A DNA stretch of 64,000 nt from Gracilaria domingensis (lineage: Eukaryota; Rhodophyta; Florideophyceae; Gracilariales; Gracilariaceae): positions 525,225 through 589,224 of the forward strand of contig VCMS01000005.1 in assembly GCA_022539475.1 (NCBI GenBank), written 5' to 3'. Positions within the stretch are counted from its first letter, which is position 1. Every line of letters starts with the position of its first letter. Positions 32,422 through 41,942 of the stretch are shown one piece after another. The position numbers and the translations under genes were made by a program. The notes beneath the pieces were generated by a model. The model made no database searches, was not told where the DNA came from, and worked only from the letters and a program-made list of their open reading frames with translations.

Positions 32422-33789
32422 ATGGTCGCCACCAAGTCCATTATCTGCTTCGCTGCGCTTATTGCCAGTGCTTGTGCTGCTCTCACCGGCCGCAACGCCC
32501 GTGAGTTCCTTCCGGCTGACATTAAAGGTGAGTATTCCTTGTTTGTGAAGCAAGGTACTTGTGCCCAGACTGTTGAGTTTAAATCTTTTATGAATAAGGC
32601 CCCTGGCGTTTACGCTGTCCCTCACCAAAAGATTTTGGAAGATGGTGAAGTTTGCACTGGCGATGGCGAATTCAAAATTGTTACCAAGGAGACCATCATC
32701 GAAAGTGGAAATGAGGAAGTCCTCAACATGAAGCCAGTTGATGGTATTATCAGCGAGCTCAAGAATCAAGGCGCCACCTTCATGTTGGGTTATGAGAAGG
32801 TTGGTCGCGAATGCGGATCAGCTAGCACTCCAGCCAAGTCAGTTGCTGTCTTTGTTGATGAAGAGAAAAAGATTCGGATTCCGGGTCTCATCACTCTATT
32901 CCCGGGAGCCAAGTATATGGTTGTCTACGACAGCAGCTCTCCCACTCCGTGTACTTATTTTGCCAAACACAGTGACCGCGTAATTGGTGTTGCCAAAACT
33001 CCGATCCCGGCTCCGGTTCCAGCTCCAGTAGTTGCTGCTACTCCGGGCCCCGTCGAGGAAGAACCTATGCCTTCTATGGAAGAGGACACTGGTGCTGGCG
33101 CTGCTGCTGCTGTTGGTGGAGCCGCCGCCGCTGGCGCCGCCGCTGGCGCCGCCGCAACGGGCACTATCTCGGATGACGAAAATGAGATTGAAGAATTCGA
33201 TGATGATCTATCCGGACCATCGTCCACCCCTGAAGAAGAAGAAGAAGATGACGGCTCCGCTTGCTTCCCGGCTGAGGCTACCGTCGAGCTTGAGAATGGT
33301 TCTTTCAAGACTATGGAAACCCTTGAACTCGGTGACCGTGTGAAAGTTGCCTCTGGCACATTCTCTCCAGTCTTCATGTTCTCCCACAGAATGGCTGGCA
33401 TTTCGTACAAATTTGTTCGCATTACCACCGCTTCCGGTCAGTCTTTGGCTTTGACGAAAGGGCATTATCTGTATGTCAACGGCCAAATGGCTGCCGCCGA
33501 ATCTATTCGTGTCGGCGACTTTGTCGAGACCGAGGTCGGTGTGGTTTCCGTTTCGTCCATTGAGTCTGTCGTTTCTCGTGGTCTGTACAACCCGCAAACT
33601 ATCCATGGCGACATCATCGTCAACGGCGTTAGGGCCTCCACTTACACCACCGCCGTCGAGACCAAGACTGCCCATTCTCTCCTTCTTCCTCTTCGTGCTG
33701 CCTTCCGTTTCGCTGGCATGACCACCTCCGTTCTCGATAACGGAGCTGACAAGTTCGCCAACGTACTTCCTTCAGGACTTGTTATGTAA
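32422..33789 (+). CDS. secreted Hint-domain (hedgehog-type autoprocessing) protein
   Basis: 455 residues, one exon. A signal peptide (MVATKSIICFAALIASACA) is followed by a cysteine-containing N-terminal domain (to about 190) of unknown fold, a Pro/Ala linker (PIPAPVPAPVVAA), a Gly/Ala-rich segment (about 228-248) and an acidic stretch. The Hint domain begins at Cys281 (CFPAEATVELENG), matches metazoan GCFPGxA openings and has the conserved histidine in TKGHYLYV (His348). It ends near VRASTYTTAVE, about residue 415. Hint domains cleave the peptide bond before their first Cys; with no following splice partner this would release the N-terminal part, possibly linked to another molecule. Stand-alone Hint proteins are known from red algae and other protists. 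Ligand or target is unknown. Confidence 0.88.
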   Translation: MVATKSIICFAALIASACAALTGRNAREFLPADIKGEYSLFVKQGTCAQTVEFKSFMNKAPGVYAVPHQKILEDGEVCTGDGEFKIVTKETIIESGNEEVLNMKPVDGIISELKNQGATFMLGYEKVGRECGSASTPAKSVAVFVDEEKKIRIPGLITLFPGAKYMVVYDSSSPTPCTYFAKHSDRVIGVAKTPIPAPVPAPVVAATPGPVEEEPMPSMEEDTGAGAAAAVGGAAAAGAAAGAAATGTISDDENEIEEFDDDLSGPSSTPEEEEEDDGSACFPAEATVELENGSFKTMETLELGDRVKVASGTFSPVFMFSHRMAGISYKFVRITTASGQSLALTKGHYLYVNGQMAAAESIRVGDFVETEVGVVSVSSIESVVSRGLYNPQTIHGDIIVNGVRASTYTTAVETKTAHSLLLPLRAAFRFAGMTTSVLDNGADKFANVLPSGLVM

Positions 33790-34140
33790 CTACCAAAACC
33801 CTAACTAACATTGACTGTGCTCAGCACGTTTGTGACCTAGTATTTCGAAGATCTTATAGCGTGTTGCCGAGAGAACAAGCGTTGACATAGGTGCTGTGTA
33901 AAACGAACGTGAGTAAATATATTCACCTAATGACGCACATCACTCGTGTTTCATCTGTTCTTCTCGTAGCGTAATGACTGCGATAGGGACCACATAGCTA
34001 CAATACATAGTCCTCAGACGCGGCTCAGGGCTTGGAGCCGTGCCGAAGAGAAACGACTCGGTATAAGCATTGCATGAATATCAAGTTACTTCGTGTTGTC
34101 TTTTCACGGAAAGTAGATTTGCTGGAGATGAGCTTGGAGC
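33790..34140. other. convergent intergenic region
   Basis: 350 bp between the 3' ends of the Hint gene and the Thg1 gene. Nothing recognised. Confidence 0.5.
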
Positions 34141-35013
34141 TCAACACTTGCGAATTCTTGGTGGATTTTGATCGGGAGGCCATAACAGACTTGCGTACTT
34201 CTCCCAGAAATCATCCTTGATAATATCAACATGTAGCACTTCAAAATCTGTCTCAGATGCCTCAGGCTGTTTGGTCTCCGTAATTGGAACAACGAATGAA
34301 TGCGAGCCTCCATTTGAATGTTCTTCCAAGCGCCTTCTCTTCCGGACCTTTTCGAAGTCACTGGAGAGCTTTCTTACGATCAAAGAGCCTTTCCGAAACA
34401 TTTGAGGCTCATTATTATAGTTTACGTTGAATTGAGAGAATAGCATCTCATTTTTTTCCTTCGAGTTGGTGCCTTTCAGCACCTTTTCCGCTTCTCGGAG
34501 CGATTTCCCTCCCTGACTCACGAGTGCCCAAAAAGCGGTATTGAAAAGGTTATTGATGTGGGTGTCGGCTTGTCGCCATGACAAATAGTCTCGTAGATGC
34601 TTTGTGGTAGGATACAAAACGATTCGACCATCAAATGTAGGTGGTTCCTCTAAATCCGTGTCCATATGCTTCTTCCAGTTTACAACATATGCCGACGTAA
34701 ACATCGAAACAACAGTAGAGAGAATCTTACTTTCACGTCTAGAGAAAAGATTAGATTCTCGCTTCATAACGAAACTATACTCATCGCTCTGTCCGTAGGC
34801 CAGCACAAGATGGTTGTCGAAAGTCTTTAACACAGAAGTCGCCGCATCATTCATTAGATTTAAAGCCTTTTCATCATTAGGTTTTCGAAATGAATGCTTC
34901 TTCGTAAACGAGGTGAAGCATCTACCATCGAGTCGAATGACAGCCCAGCAGCCCGGCAGAAGACGCTGGTGGTTCTCGAAATGTTTGACGTACTCAAAAC
35001 GAGAACATGCCAT
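34141..35013 (-). CDS. THG1: tRNA(His) guanylyltransferase (Thg1)
   Basis: 290 residues, single exon, starting MACSRFEYVKHFE. Thg1 adds the G at position -1 of tRNA(His) needed for histidyl-tRNA synthetase recognition. Visible signatures: RLDGRCFTSFTKKH (residues 27-40), with the first metal-binding aspartate; GQSDEYSFV (74-82), with the second acidic pair; the FDGRIVLYP strand; and the RQADTHINNLFNTAFW helix. The length is close to yeast and human enzymes (about 240-300). A short charged insertion (KVRKRRRLEEHSNGGSHS) lies near residue 235. Confidence 0.93.
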   Translation of the reverse strand: MACSRFEYVKHFENHQRLLPGCWAVIRLDGRCFTSFTKKHSFRKPNDEKALNLMNDAATSVLKTFDNHLVLAYGQSDEYSFVMKRESNLFSRRESKILSTVVSMFTSAYVVNWKKHMDTDLEEPPTFDGRIVLYPTTKHLRDYLSWRQADTHINNLFNTAFWALVSQGGKSLREAEKVLKGTNSKEKNEMLFSQFNVNYNNEPQMFRKGSLIVRKLSSDFEKVRKRRRLEEHSNGGSHSFVVPITETKQPEASETDFEVLHVDIIKDDFWEKYASLLWPPDQNPPRIRKC

Positions 35014-35354
35014 GACTATTGTCGTTTATCTCTTCTCATTCAACAAGAGCAAAGTGTCGACGAAACACCATGTGTTTGCATGATCTGCGATAGAACAGGA
35101 AGCTCCCGGTTGAATAACATACACGGAGCACTGCTTCAGATATGAAAGACGGTAACAAACCTAGTTCGGCGCTTTTCGAACAAATTCGCTATGATCTACT
35201 ACGGTAGCGAGGCGTTCGAAAGAGAGAATTAAAGATAGTTAGTAGAGAGTTTACGCAAAAAGAAAATCTCGCCCAAGTATGGTAGCCACAACTGCCACGT
35301 TGAAGTGGAAAATAGGGCGTACGAGAATTAGAAATAGGGCTTACGCAAAAGCTT

Positions 35355-36539
35355 TTGCGTGCTATGGAATCATCCATACGTGCACGCGAAGAACTCGCGA
35401 TGGTTCGTCAACGTGATTATAGCGTTCCGGCAGCTCGTAGTCGCCTCTATCGCCGCATTGCGATGGCTGCGAGCCTAGAAGAGGCAGACGAAGACGACCC
35501 TCTTGTTCCTTATCTGTGGTATCGTGTGCGGCAGGCTCAGAGAGATATAGGTAACCTTCGTCTCCGTTACGGTTACATCACTTCACACAAGTTTAATTTG
35601 AACGTGTTTTCCGATGAACAGTGCCTACATGATTTCCGCTTTAGACGTCAGGATATTGGACGAATTGCAAAGACGTTCATGTGGTACAAGAAACGAACTG
35701 CAAGAAACCGGTACAAATGTGATTGTATCACAGCATGTGCCATTGTGCTCAAACGCTTAGCATCCGCTTGCACCTGGTACGACGTTGAACCGATGTTTGG
35801 TATGCGATACAGTCATATTAGTGAGATATTCTGGGAAGCAATAGAAACATTTGTCGAAGCAAAAGGGCACTTGATCACAAATGTACAACAACCTATGCTA
35901 CAGTCGCGATTAGAGCTTTACGCTACAGCAATCTCGAGAGTTAGTGCTCCCTTGAATCGATGTGTTGGCTTCGTAGATTGCACGAAAATTGAAATGTGTC
36001 GTCCTGGAGAAGCCCGTAGTATGCAGCAGTCATGCTACTCTGGACACACTCGCAAGCATGTGTTAAAGTACTGAACAATCTCCACACCTGATGGGCTCAT
36101 ATTCTATTTGTTCGGACCCAAAGAAGGCCGCCATCATGACTTGACGGTGTTGAGAGCGAGTGGTCTAGAAGTAGACTTAGAAACCTGTTTATTGTATAAT
36201 GGACTACAGTATTACGTATATGCGGATCCAGCGTTCTGCTTGAGACCTTGGATGCAAACCGCGTTCGAGAGACTGTTTGCGACTGCAGATCAGCTATCTT
36301 TCAACTGGTGTATGAATCGTTTGCGGACTTCTGTGGAGTGGAACTATCGCGATTTAAAACAGCTTTGGGTTCGGAATGGATTTTCACGTCTTTTGTGCGT
36401 TCGACGTTATCCAGTTGCGCTACTTTACATTGCCTCTGCGTTGCTCCTCAACTTTAAGATATGTATCGAGAAGGGAGGACAGGCTAGTCATTTTTTCTCC
36501 TGTCTTGCTCCAGACTTTGATGCTTATGCAAACACGTAA
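35355..36539 (+). pseudogene. PIF/Harbinger transposase with one in-frame stop
   Basis: 394 codons in a single frame, interrupted only by a TGA at 36072-36074 (KHVLKY, stop, TISTPDGLIFYLFG). Catalytic residues are all visible: the first Asp in VGFVDCTKIEMCRPG, the second in GPKEGRHHDLTVL and the Glu in RTSVEWNYRDLKQLW. An N-terminal helix-turn-helix-like region (RRQDIGRIAKTFMWYKKRT ... FGMRYSHISEIFWEA) precedes it. If the TGA is a recent mutation, the copy is nearly intact. Another ATG lies at 35364 (start codon at 35355 is not critical). Confidence 0.82.
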
Positions 36540-37180
36540 TGTACGTTAAAATCTTTCGCCTACAGACGTTACACCTTCAATGTAACCCACTCCAGCCCTC
36601 CATTTCATAACGACATATTGAAAAGGTACGGCAATACTTCTGACTTCACTTGCAGTACAGGATTAGAAGTACGGTATGTCAGGCGATGAAGGAAGTACGG
36701 TATTGCGGCAGCAGTTACCACAGAGGGAAGCTTGGAAAGTATCAAAGATTTATGAAGATTACAATGGAACTGAGGGCGAAGTTACGTCTCGAAGGTTCAT
36801 TAATTTCTACGAAAGATGACGAACCGGGAGGCCAGTGCAACCGACTGCGCACAGGAAGCGTATTCTTTGCTCGCAAGCATCAAACCTCCCTTGCCGGTTA
36901 ACTAGACAAAAATCAATTGGCATGCATTCTTCACATGGCAAGCAAGACACAGACGTTGCCTCTCTCAGAAAAGCGCAAGAACGAAGGCTGTGTAGCGGCA
37001 GCAATTCGTAGTTGGGTATATCGCTCATGAAGCAAGTTCTTTCTGCGCGTGAAGGAGACCCTGAAACAGGAAAGGAGCAGGCTTGAACCTTTTGACAGCA
37101 AGCATTTGATTTCCGTTGTTTCCGAACACGGTGTCCAAGAATAGCATATGAAGACGCGCCTGACGCAGAACCCACGGCAT

Positions 37181-37916
37181 TCACAAGTCGCCAAAACTGA
37201 GCTGCTTACTTTTACCGGAGGAGATGGGCGTATCTGTTGCATTTTGAATCAGGGCGGATTTGGCGGTGCGTGTATGCTTTCGAAACTCTGCGATGGATAA
37301 CCTGGTGCCGATGGGAGCAAATGACGCAGCGAAATATACGCCGCCATGTTCCGCCTGGACGTAGAGCGAAAGAGCATGCAATCCGAGCCCCGATCCGGAA
37401 ACAAACGAAATTGGCGGCGGCCCGGCTGTGACGACTTCAATGCGCTGTCGCTCAAACTCAACAGATTCAGCACTACTGGCATCAAACACACTCAAACTAT
37501 AGTCCGAAGTCAGCAGCATCAAAAACGTTGTCGCGGAAGACAACCACTGCACGTGGAGAATACGCGACGCGGGGCCGTTCAAACAGGGCGGTGGCGACGC
37601 TGTAGCAAACACCGCTTTGTTAATGCAGCACGGAAAGTTCAGTGGAGGCGACGAGGGCGGTGTGACTGCCACTCTCCACCTCGTAGAGCGGCGAGAACGG
37701 AAGCGATGTGCGACGCGACTTTGCGCGCGCAGTGAGAGGGATCATGTGCATCTGGTCGTTGGATAATACGGCGGCGTGTGTTGGCCAAAGCGAAGGTAGC
37801 GTGTGCTGGGCGGCGTCAGCGGGCGTCTGTTGGTCGAGCGGTACGCTCTGCGGACGCAGATATGTGCGGAGAGAGAGCATTTTGGAGGCGCACTTGTTGA
37901 CGGCGCAATGGGCCAC
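37181..37916 (-). pseudogene. Nup88/MOS7-like nucleoporin fragment inside the transposon
   Basis: Two minus frames join near 37640: 37916 onward (HTLPSLWPTHAAVLSND...) and 37672-37181, which reads INKAVFATASPPP, RILHVQWLSSATTFLMLLTSD, YSLSVFDASS and GGVYFAASFAPIGTRLS. The order (a WD-like blade with RILHVQW, LLTSDYSLSVFD, then a strand ending in SFAPIG) parallels the N-terminal propeller of Nup88 and its plant homologue MOS7, a nuclear pore component. Only a small part is present and it sits between the two transposon genes, so it looks like a captured copy. The family assignment is by memory of the pattern and is moderate. Confidence 0.45.
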
Positions 37917-38649
37917 ACGACGTGGCGAGGATCGGGGGGATTGAAATGACGCAGTCTGTCTGTTGAAGCTATACGTACCAGTTGTGCGCGTCGTTTGGAG
38001 GAGTTTTGTCTGACGGTCTGGCAGTGGCGAGCCTCCTCAAGGTGGCACTAGGTGTCCCAGTTGTCCTCGTCATCGATTGGAACTCTTTTCATTGACCTCT
38101 GCACTAGAATTGAAGCATGCCCCCATGTTGAAAGTGCTACACTGCGGAAGTCACGGCTTGGACCCAGAAGAAACTTCTCTTCTCATATGTTAGTAGGATT
38201 CTGCAGCCTTAATCCGGATGAAATGAACTTCCAGAATGAATTGGGGACTCCTAAAGGGAACTGAGGAGGAGAGTCATCAACGAACTAGACGCGTGCGGAG
38301 CACACGAGCTCTGTGTTCTGGATCCCAGATCTGAGATGGCGAGGACGGGCGTGACCGGACCCGTGGGATTTGCACTGTGTGCTTGCCGCCAATTGGGAGA
38401 TGAGCTGAAGGTTATCTTTGAGCATGGCCATCTGTTGAGTTACTGTCGTGCGCACTGGTAGAAGAAACGAAACATGTAGGAATCTAGAAACCTTTGACAT
38501 AAGCATTTTCTCATGTGATTAAACCTACGCATTTGTCTTCCGTTCTGGCGCTACCTTCTCCGCTAACATCGTACCATTCATTTCAATTAATCTCGCACGG
38601 GCTCATGGACAGACAGTATGATACTATCCATTTCTCCAAATCATATCCC

Positions 38650-39741
38650 CTAGTCTTTCTTCTTTCTAAGCATTTCCACTAAATGCATGAACTGTTTTCG
38701 CTCCTCCATTGCCACCATACGCTCCTCTCTCTCTAGTGCATAACGACGGTCTCTTTCTTGCTTTTCAAGGTCAAAACGACGCTCGCGATCAGATTTATCG
38801 AGCTCAAAACGTCGATTACGCTCCTCCACTTCAAGATTGAAACGCTTTTCGGACTCAGATCTTTCTATCTCCAGCCGTTTCTCTGCGAGCTCAAGACGCT
38901 TCACTGACTCTGCTTGGAGGGTGATAAGCTTCTGTCTTTCTGTGTCTAACTTGTTTTGCTCAGCTTCCATGCGATCCCGCTCAATTTGCAATCTTTCTGT
39001 ATCTACTCGGTTTCTCATATTCGCTTGCTTTTCTAGGTACTGACTAATTGCGTCTCCTGAAGATGTATCGTGCCGCACACGCTTCTGTCTTTCATTTGCT
39101 TTGTTGTGCGTCTCGCTGCCACTGCTATTACCTCTTGACGCTCGTTTCAATGCACTCATACGAATAATTTCACCAGCTTCAATCAATCGCCGCTTCTTCT
39201 TATTTTGTTGCTCTTTTTCTTCCCGTAATTGTTCGGCCTTTTCATCCATTTCCAGAATGAGGTCGTCTAAGAGTTCTTCTTTCTCACCAAACACTTCTGC
39301 AATACCGCTCGCAGACTCATTTTGTTTTACAGCGCTACGTCTCAGTGCTATAAGCCGTTTAAAACGGTCTACCAGTGTTTTTGTTGACGGTTTTTTTGTG
39401 TAGAGAAATACCGGGGAAGGTACTTGTGAGAGAAACGTTTGGAGCACTTTGTCAAATGCGGTCTCCGTGTGGCCCCATTTTGCTACATGTGCGTCTTCTT
39501 TTCGAACCGCGCGAAGCAGGAAGAGATCGTACGTATCAGTGAACCGAAACCGACGATTTTTCGCTTGTGAAGAGGGTCTTGCTGCAGTTTCATGTGGTTC
39601 AAGGCGTGTTTGCTCCGGTGAAGGGGACATGGACGTTTTCTCCTCATCAGTAGAGGCTCGTGCTGGAACTTGCGCCGGGTCCGGTGGGCTCATGGCGTCT
39701 GCACTGATGTTTGTATTGAGGGTTGAACAGAGATATGTCAT
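38650..39741 (-). CDS. Harbinger partner protein: SANT/Myb-like domain plus long coiled coil
   Basis: Intact frame of 363 residues. After a disordered Pro/Ser-rich start, residues 64-110 (FRFTDTYDLFLLRAVRKEDA ... KWGHTETAFDKVLQTF) have the tryptophan/aromatic spacing of the SANT/Myb-like domains found in PIF/Harbinger second proteins. The rest is a highly charged helix, ending in repeats of the type ERRFDLEKQERDRRYALERE. In characterised Harbinger elements this protein binds the ends and brings the transposase to the nucleus. It is transcribed toward the transposase gene. A host coiled-coil gene is the alternative, but position just inside the right terminal repeat argues for the element. Confidence 0.7.
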   Translation of the reverse strand: MTYLCSTLNTNISADAMSPPDPAQVPARASTDEEKTSMSPSPEQTRLEPHETAARPSSQAKNRRFRFTDTYDLFLLRAVRKEDAHVAKWGHTETAFDKVLQTFLSQVPSPVFLYTKKPSTKTLVDRFKRLIALRRSAVKQNESASGIAEVFGEKEELLDDLILEMDEKAEQLREEKEQQNKKKRRLIEAGEIIRMSALKRASRGNSSGSETHNKANERQKRVRHDTSSGDAISQYLEKQANMRNRVDTERLQIERDRMEAEQNKLDTERQKLITLQAESVKRLELAEKRLEIERSESEKRFNLEVEERNRRFELDKSDRERRFDLEKQERDRRYALEREERMVAMEERKQFMHLVEMLRKKKD

Positions 39742-39903
39742 GAAGAGCCATACGAGAATGTTTTTGTACGCCGCTCGGTTTGTACGAATTTTCGTACAGA
39801 GATCTCGTACAATTCTCGCACAGCTACTCCAGATCTTCTATCTGTGTGAGCTGTTTCTCATAAATTTACGAGATTTGTCGGTGCGTAAACTCTCTAGTAA
39901 CTA

Positions 39904-40406
39904 CTAGTTACGTGTAGCTACTAAAACGAAACGCTCGAGCAATTAATCCTTACAAAAGCTGTTACACGTTAGTTGATCGTGAAAAACAGCTATGATTACG
40001 TGTAGTGCGTGTAAGTGCAAAATTGGACTTTCACGTATGTACACGAAAGCACTTCAGCAGGTTTTGTTTGGGCAGTAGTGGCCTCACAATGTGAGGCTCA
40101 CATGCAACATTTGCACACCAATTACACTCCATGTAAACCAATTGTCTCCAGTTACACTCAGAATACCTTCCCAATTTTCCAGTCGCGCCGGTGCTCTCAC
40201 GATTTTGTCGTGCGCACGTTGGATCCAACGCCACGCGTGCTTTAAGTTAGCAGTTAGCATTGCTAAGTTAGCAGTGCTAACTGCTAACTTAAAGCACGCG
40301 TGCTAACACATTCTCAGTGAGAACTCACTTTAGAATCTGAATTGAACGCTTGCGGGCCGCAAGTTGCGGCGCAGACAGCATCTAGGACCGCAGCTCGGCA
40401 TCTCAT
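39904..40406. other. intergenic with a 28-bp perfect hairpin
   Basis: 500 bp between the transposon end and the Uma2-like gene. The only structure that stands out is the inverted repeat at 40232-40302. Confidence 0.6.
40232..40302. repeat. perfect 28-bp inverted repeat
   Basis: Left arm 40232-40259 starts CACGCGTGCTTTAAG, right arm 40275-40302 is its exact complement, and the 15-nt loop (40260-40274) is itself nearly palindromic (GCTAAGTTAGC). The short word GTTAGCA recurs within the arms. It could be a transcribed hairpin, a tiny fold-back element or a footprint of element activity. Confidence 0.85.
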
Positions 40407-41603
40407 ATGGCTAGATACAGTAGCCTACTAAAACCACCTTCGTTCGGTCAGCTTACTCCGCCGTCGCCTACCACAATGCAATCTCATGCACCTCAAGAGC
40501 GTTCGTGGGGTTCTCTTCATGGCAAGCCTTGCACTCTCGCGGAATTTTTGGAACTCTCGTTTGATTTTGGCAAATACGATCTTGTCCAAGGAAAACTTAT
40601 AGCTCGAGAAATGCCCGATGCTCATCATGATGACACGAGCAACGCCTTCAAAGAAGCATGTGATTTAGAAGCAAAAGAAGGCGAAGTAACCATGGTTGAT
40701 GCGTCTATAGCTACTATAGGAAGCTTATCTTCTTCTTCAGCTCCTGGAAACGGGGTTCGCACTCCAGACTTCTCTATTGGGCCTAAGTTATCTCAAGAAG
40801 AAGAAGAAAATCTCCCATCGGATTATAGACGTATTACATGGACATCAAAGAACCGTGCAAGATTGGTAGGCGAGATCACCAGCTTCAATGCTTCCACCGA
40901 TTTTGATGAAAAGGCAAAAGAGTACGCAGAGGCCGGGGTTTCAAGGTATATGATTGTCGACAGAGACAAAAGGAATGCTGGTACCGACGAACATAAGCCT
41001 GCGGTTCACTATGGCCGATTGGAAGGAAAATCGTATAACTTTACCACATACGAAAAAGGCTCGAACGAGAAAGTTGGATCACCTGGCCCCCTGCATCACA
41101 CGGCTGACGTTCTTCTCGATCCAAAAAAATTGAGAGCAATAACTGAGAGAAAGAAGAAACAAAGAGAGCTCCAACATCAACAAGAGCAGAAGAAACGAAA
41201 AGAGGCTGAGGAACGCGAGAGACGAGAGAAGGAAGAGCGAAAGAAGGCTGAGAAACGCGAGAGGCGAGAGAAGGAAGAGCGAAAGAAGGCTGAGGAACGC
41301 GAGAGACGAGAGAAGGAAGAGCGAAAGAAGGCTGAGGAGCGCGAGAGGCGAGAGAAGGAAGAGCGAAAGAAGGCTGAGGAGCGCGAGAGGCGAGAGAAGG
41401 AAGAGCGAAAGAAGGCTGAGGAGCGTGAGAGGCGAGAGAAGGAAGAGCGAAAGAAAGCTGAGAAGGAGCGAAAGAAAGCTGAGGAGCGGGCTCGAACGGA
41501 AAGGCGCAAGAGAAGGTCTATGAAGGAACGTCTGAGGAAAATAGGTGAGCCTGTTAGCGATAGCAGCTCAGAATGTAATTCTCCGCCACGGAAAAGGAGG
41601 TAG
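40407..41603 (+). CDS. Uma2-type (DUF820) nuclease-fold protein with charged helix repeat
   Basis: 398 residues, one exon. Residues 55-190 match the Uma2/DUF820 branch of the PD-(D/E)xK fold: YDLVQGKLIAREMP, then RTPDFSIGP with Asp121, LVGEITSFNAST with Glu156, and KEYAEAGVSRYMIVDRD. The order and the AGV..YMIVD end are characteristic. Residues 240-365 form a very regular charged helix with six repeats of the 14-residue unit AEERERREKEERKK (42-bp DNA repeat, about 41207-41460), suggestive of a single alpha helix (ER/K type) rather than a coiled coil. A basic, serine-rich C-terminus (RRKRRSMKERLRK ... PPRKRR) looks like a nuclear localisation signal. Uma2 proteins are common in cyanobacteria and other bacteria; I do not know a described eukaryotic one with this tail. 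Host gene or mobile-element gene is undecided. Confidence 0.7.
   Translation: MARYSSLLKPPSFGQLTPPSPTTMQSHAPQERSWGSLHGKPCTLAEFLELSFDFGKYDLVQGKLIAREMPDAHHDDTSNAFKEACDLEAKEGEVTMVDASIATIGSLSSSSAPGNGVRTPDFSIGPKLSQEEEENLPSDYRRITWTSKNRARLVGEITSFNASTDFDEKAKEYAEAGVSRYMIVDRDKRNAGTDEHKPAVHYGRLEGKSYNFTTYEKGSNEKVGSPGPLHHTADVLLDPKKLRAITERKKKQRELQHQQEQKKRKEAEERERREKEERKKAEKRERREKEERKKAEERERREKEERKKAEERERREKEERKKAEERERREKEERKKAEERERREKEERKKAEKERKKAEERARTERRKRRSMKERLRKIGEPVSDSSSECNSPPRKRR
41207..41460 (+). repeat. 42-bp tandem repeat encoding AEERERREKEERKK, six units
   Basis: Six nearly identical 42-bp units. Units 3-6 code for the same 14 residues; unit 2 has AEKR for AEER. Nucleotide differences are few and mostly silent, so the array is either young or kept uniform. 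A shorter partial unit (AEKERKK) follows. Confidence 0.85.
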
Positions 41604-41744
41604 AGGTAGTGCATCACGTTTGTGAAAGGCGGAAATGGGCATCGTTCTCATCTTTACTTCTTTAGAAGCAGAGGCTCATAGGTCGCAAGGAGGTCGCATC
41701 AGAGTTCTATTACTAAACTGAAGCAAAGCTTACATTAAGCTTTC

Positions 41745-41850
41745 TCTCTGTAAGAAGGCCAAAAACTTCTGTGGTTCGTGTCGGATAATGTTTCTTGTGA
41801 TCTCTTCATGCCATCATTTGTCGAGAGATCAACGCAACGCACGTCTCACT
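41745..41850 (-). mobile_element. LINE 3'-end relic
   Basis: On the minus strand about 14 codons read EPQKFLAFLQRESL, the same terminal motif (PSKFLAFFRRE) as the LINE tails at 25.5 and 26.3 kb. Nothing else of the element remains. Confidence 0.5.
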
Positions 41851-41942
41851 TCGTATAGCTCTGGTTGATAACGAGGTCGAATTACCAAATACCCCGAATC
41901 CGCACGATCCGCTGTGGACTGAAATCAAGATTGATCAGCAAC

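Larger units (their letters stand above)
35236..39903 (+). mobile_element. PIF/Harbinger DNA transposon carrying a host-gene-like fragment
   Basis: Terminal inverted repeats TAGTTAGTAGAGAGTTTACGC (35236-35256, 21 bp) and its complement at 39883-39903 match at 20 of 21 positions. They enclose a DDE transposase (35355-36539, plus), a SANT-like/coiled-coil partner protein (39741-38650, minus), and between the two a 0.74-kb piece resembling Nup88. A 3-bp target duplication is not obvious. Compared with the element at 17902-20703 this copy is far better preserved. Confidence 0.8.
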
